Part shown: one piece after another, positions 34,149 to 35,629 of the stretch
How positions within the stretch are numbered: position 1 is the first letter of the stretch
Layout: every line of letters begins with the position of its first letter
Source: Alphaproteobacteria bacterium
Lineage (GTDB): Bacteria > Pseudomonadota > Alphaproteobacteria > UBA9219
Direction of reading: 5' to 3'
DNA length: 35,629 bases
Assembly (NCBI GenBank): GCA_028708035.1
Contig: JAQVZU010000010.1
Span: forward strand, 1 to 35,629
Made by a program: the position numbers and the translations under genes
The notes under the pieces: model-generated
Told to the model about the DNA's origin: nothing
Seen by the model: the letters and a program-made list of their open reading frames with translations, nothing else
Databases searched by the model: none

Positions 34149-34177
34149 GTGACAATTATTTCTGTTTCTGCTTAATT
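34149..34177 (+). promoter_or_regulatory. Candidate promoter of the TPP riboswitch transcript
   Basis: GTGACA (34149-34154), a 17-nt spacer and TTAATT (34172-34177) place the transcription start near 34184, at the 5' edge of the riboswitch. This agreement supports the call. Confidence 0.5.
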
Positions 34178-34180
34178 ATT

Positions 34181-34252
34181 CCAAACCGGGGTGCCCGAAG
34201 GGGCTGAGATCATACCCGTAGAACCTGATCTGGATCATGCCAGCGAAGGGAG
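34181..34252 (+). promoter_or_regulatory. TPP riboswitch (THI element)
   Basis: The conserved aptamer core is complete: GGGGTGCCC, then GGGGCTGAGATCATACCC (pyrimidine-sensing arm with CTGAGA), GAACCTGATCTGGATCATGCC (diphosphate-sensing arm) and CAGCGAAGGGAG. These bind thiamine diphosphate. The ribosome-binding site AAGGGAG (34246-34252) is itself the conserved 3' strand, and the ATG follows 6 nt later. Control is therefore most simply at translation: ligand binding would hide the site. No terminator hairpin lies between aptamer and start. The downstream gene is not a known thiamine gene. Confidence 0.93.
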
Positions 34253-34258
34253 TTAACC

Positions 34259-35230
34259 ATGAGCATTCTTGCGCCCGCGCGCGGCGATCCGCACGCATTG
34301 ATGGCGTCTTTTCCGCGAAGTTTGTTCGAGGCTCCGTACATGGCGGGCCGAAAAATCACCGCTGGGTTTTCCTACCTTCAACGCATCGGAAAGTCCGGCG
34401 CTTACGATGTATGGTTTCCCGAAGACTTCAAAGCCGAAATTCGGCTGCTTGAAGAAGCAGGCATCCCCCTCGGCCCCGAACGCTTCGGCGCGGAATGGGC
34501 CGCCGTCCGCCAGTTTGAGCTTCTGCATGAGGCGGGCAACTATAAGATTTACGATCTTAAAGCTGAAACGCTTCTGCGGTCTTTTCGAGACCTGACGCGA
34601 AGCATGCGCGCGGGGGGCTACCGCATAACCGTCGCGACACTGGGCCGCTATGAAGATGAGAGTCCGAGAGACGAGCTTGAAATTCTGGACCGCCGCTTGC
34701 AAGAGGGCATCGCCCAGATGATCCATATGTTGTACCTTGAGGAATCAAGCGAGCAAGCGAACGCCGAAAGCGATGAGCGCCTGGAATCCGGCCAATGGGA
34801 TTACCGCCAGGATCTGCCCCATATCGGGATAGCCCTTGGCTCGCGAGACCTTTTCAGGCGTCCTCCGAAAGATGGCTCGATACCGCCCTCCATGCGCAAA
34901 AACAGGCTTGCGAAGCAATTTTTTGAAATCATTAACAAGCTTCCGCAAACCCACATCGTGCACGATACAGCCGTAGGCCTTCAGCTTCCCGAACTGATTG
35001 GAGAGAACCATTGGATATATCTGCCAGATTCGGATGAAACTTTTAGCTCCTTCAACCGCCTTCTCACGAACCTGTTCGAAAAATTCGACAACATATCCCT
35101 GTCGCGCCTGCATGGACGCGAAGATGCGCACGACGAAATAAAAGCCGCGTCCCTGCATCTGCGAGGCTACGGCGACCGGCTGAACGAGAGCAACCGATTC
35201 TATCGTTCCGCTTCTCTGGCGTTAAACTAG
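34259..35230 (+). CDS. Unknown 323-residue protein under TPP riboswitch control
   Basis: I do not recognise a family. The product is soluble, with no signal peptide or membrane segment, and is rich in charged helices. Notable stretches are YMAGRKITAGFSYLQRIGKSGAYDVWFPEDFKAEIRLLEE, an Arg/Glu-rich middle (about 130-190), QTHIVHDTAVGLQLPELIGENHWIYLPDSDETF, and a C-terminal LLTNLFEKFDNISLSRLHGR. It is not ThiC, ThiE, ThiD, a tenA-type salvage enzyme or a transporter. The start is fixed by the riboswitch ribosome-binding site 6 nt upstream. It is monocistronic as far as visible, with 110 bp to the next start. A link to thiamine metabolism or a TPP enzyme is inferred only from the riboswitch. Confidence 0.8.
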   Translation: MSILAPARGDPHALMASFPRSLFEAPYMAGRKITAGFSYLQRIGKSGAYDVWFPEDFKAEIRLLEEAGIPLGPERFGAEWAAVRQFELLHEAGNYKIYDLKAETLLRSFRDLTRSMRAGGYRITVATLGRYEDESPRDELEILDRRLQEGIAQMIHMLYLEESSEQANAESDERLESGQWDYRQDLPHIGIALGSRDLFRRPPKDGSIPPSMRKNRLAKQFFEIINKLPQTHIVHDTAVGLQLPELIGENHWIYLPDSDETFSSFNRLLTNLFEKFDNISLSRLHGREDAHDEIKAASLHLRGYGDRLNESNRFYRSASLALN

Positions 35231-35340
35231 CGCGCGATCCTTTCCGACAAACGCCTATCCCATTCAATTCCGCGTCTGCCCGGTTTACTCCTGCGACTGA
35301 AAATGGTAGAAGCAGTCCCGGGGTTGGAAATGGAAAGTTC

Positions 35341-35629
35341 ATGTCTCTGGTTTCATCATCCGTAAGCCTGCTCGCCCCATTGGCGACCTATACCAATGAA
35401 GCCGCGTTCAAGAAGAACGCAACCGAGGACGACGCCGTCGCAATCGGCAATCTCGACAGCCAGGCCTCCGTTATTACGATCAGCGAAGCGGGCGAGAACG
35501 CCGCCACTTCCGTGACAGCGACGTTTAAAGTTACAACGGGCGGCATAACAAGCCTTTCGTCAACTATCCGTAACGTCGTGACAGCCGCATGCGCCACGTT
35601 CCAGCTTATGGACAGCGACGGAAATGTGG
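35341..35629 (+). CDS. Hypothetical protein, 5' part (cut by window edge)
   Basis: An open frame starts at ATG 35341 with GGAAAG 4 nt before the start and runs 96 codons to the window end without a stop. It begins MSLVSSSVSLLAPLATYTNEAAFKKN and continues with Ala/Thr/Ser-rich sequence (ISEAGENAATSVTATFKVTTGG). There is no clear signal peptide. Codon use fits the neighbouring genes. The N-terminal phrase MSLVSSSVSLLAP could suit a secreted or filament-like protein, but I see no family match. Confidence 0.6.
   Translation, partial: MSLVSSSVSLLAPLATYTNEAAFKKNATEDDAVAIGNLDSQASVITISEAGENAATSVTATFKVTTGGITSLSSTIRNVVTAACATFQLMDSDGNV

Noticed and set aside
1-35629. CRISPR arrays, rRNA or tRNA genes, phage genes, restriction or toxin-antitoxin systems
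   Set aside because: No regularly spaced direct repeats, RNA-gene signatures or recognisable defence or phage proteins were found on either strand.

Overview
The window looks like a chromosomal segment of an alphaproteobacterium of moderate GC content. The evidence is gene content: a HemY/mitofilin pair, DUF1192, DUF2336 and DUF5765 proteins, a YlxR-L7Ae fusion in the nusA operon, and alphaproteobacterial forms of RpoN, LpxC, BamD, LptF/G and Era. I cannot assign a genus. Most of the window is core chromosome. The accessory material is two patches of insertion-sequence debris, an arsenical-resistance cluster and a riboswitch-controlled gene of unknown function.

Layout. 1-125: right end of an ISL3-type insertion sequence. 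290-5702 (minus): promoter, attenuator-like leader, rimP, nusA, ylxR and infB, the transcription-elongation and translation-initiation operon. The IS sits where rbfA often follows infB. 5853-7304: rpoN. 7400-8881 (minus): M23 envelope peptidase. 9233-12177: lepB, rnc, era and a TlpA-like thioredoxin. 12188-13405 (minus): FabF-like ketoacyl-ACP synthase. 13510-13761 (minus): glycine-zipper lipoprotein. 14026-15829: lpxC and bamD (outer-membrane biogenesis). 15889-16050 (minus): orphan Flp pilin with its own terminator. 16239-20093 (minus): trmL, a long-chain polyprenyl diphosphate synthase, DUF1192, HemY-like TPR protein with a zinc ribbon, and a mitofilin-like protein. 20094-20941: AT-rich spacer with a possible small RNA and a small proline-rich protein gene. 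20942-23139: DUF2336 protein, then dapA with a clear promoter and terminator.

23172-24470 is a scar of IS630-type debris around a DUF5765 membrane-protein gene. It ends in what appears to be the 3' half of an arsR-type repressor gene. That fragment overlaps, by ATGA, a tightly packed operon: a DUF318/ArsP-type permease, a small CxxC thioredoxin fold (ArsE-like), a secreted CxxC protein (ArsF-like) and a membrane protein (ArsG-like). Together they look like an organoarsenical detoxification module that has lost its own repressor. ArsG carries CcdA/DsbD-like cysteines, so the E-G-F set could also act as a thiol relay across the membrane.

27388-27434 holds a REP-like double hairpin. 27512-29751 (minus) is lptG and lptF (LPS export). 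29924-33212 is pepA, holC and folC, translationally coupled by ATGA overlaps. 33207-34067 (minus) is a protein I do not recognise. 34181-34252 is a clear TPP riboswitch whose ribosome-binding site lies 6 nt before a 323-residue protein that is not a recognisable thiamine gene. This is the best candidate for undescribed biology in the window. The window ends inside a further unknown gene that starts at 35341.
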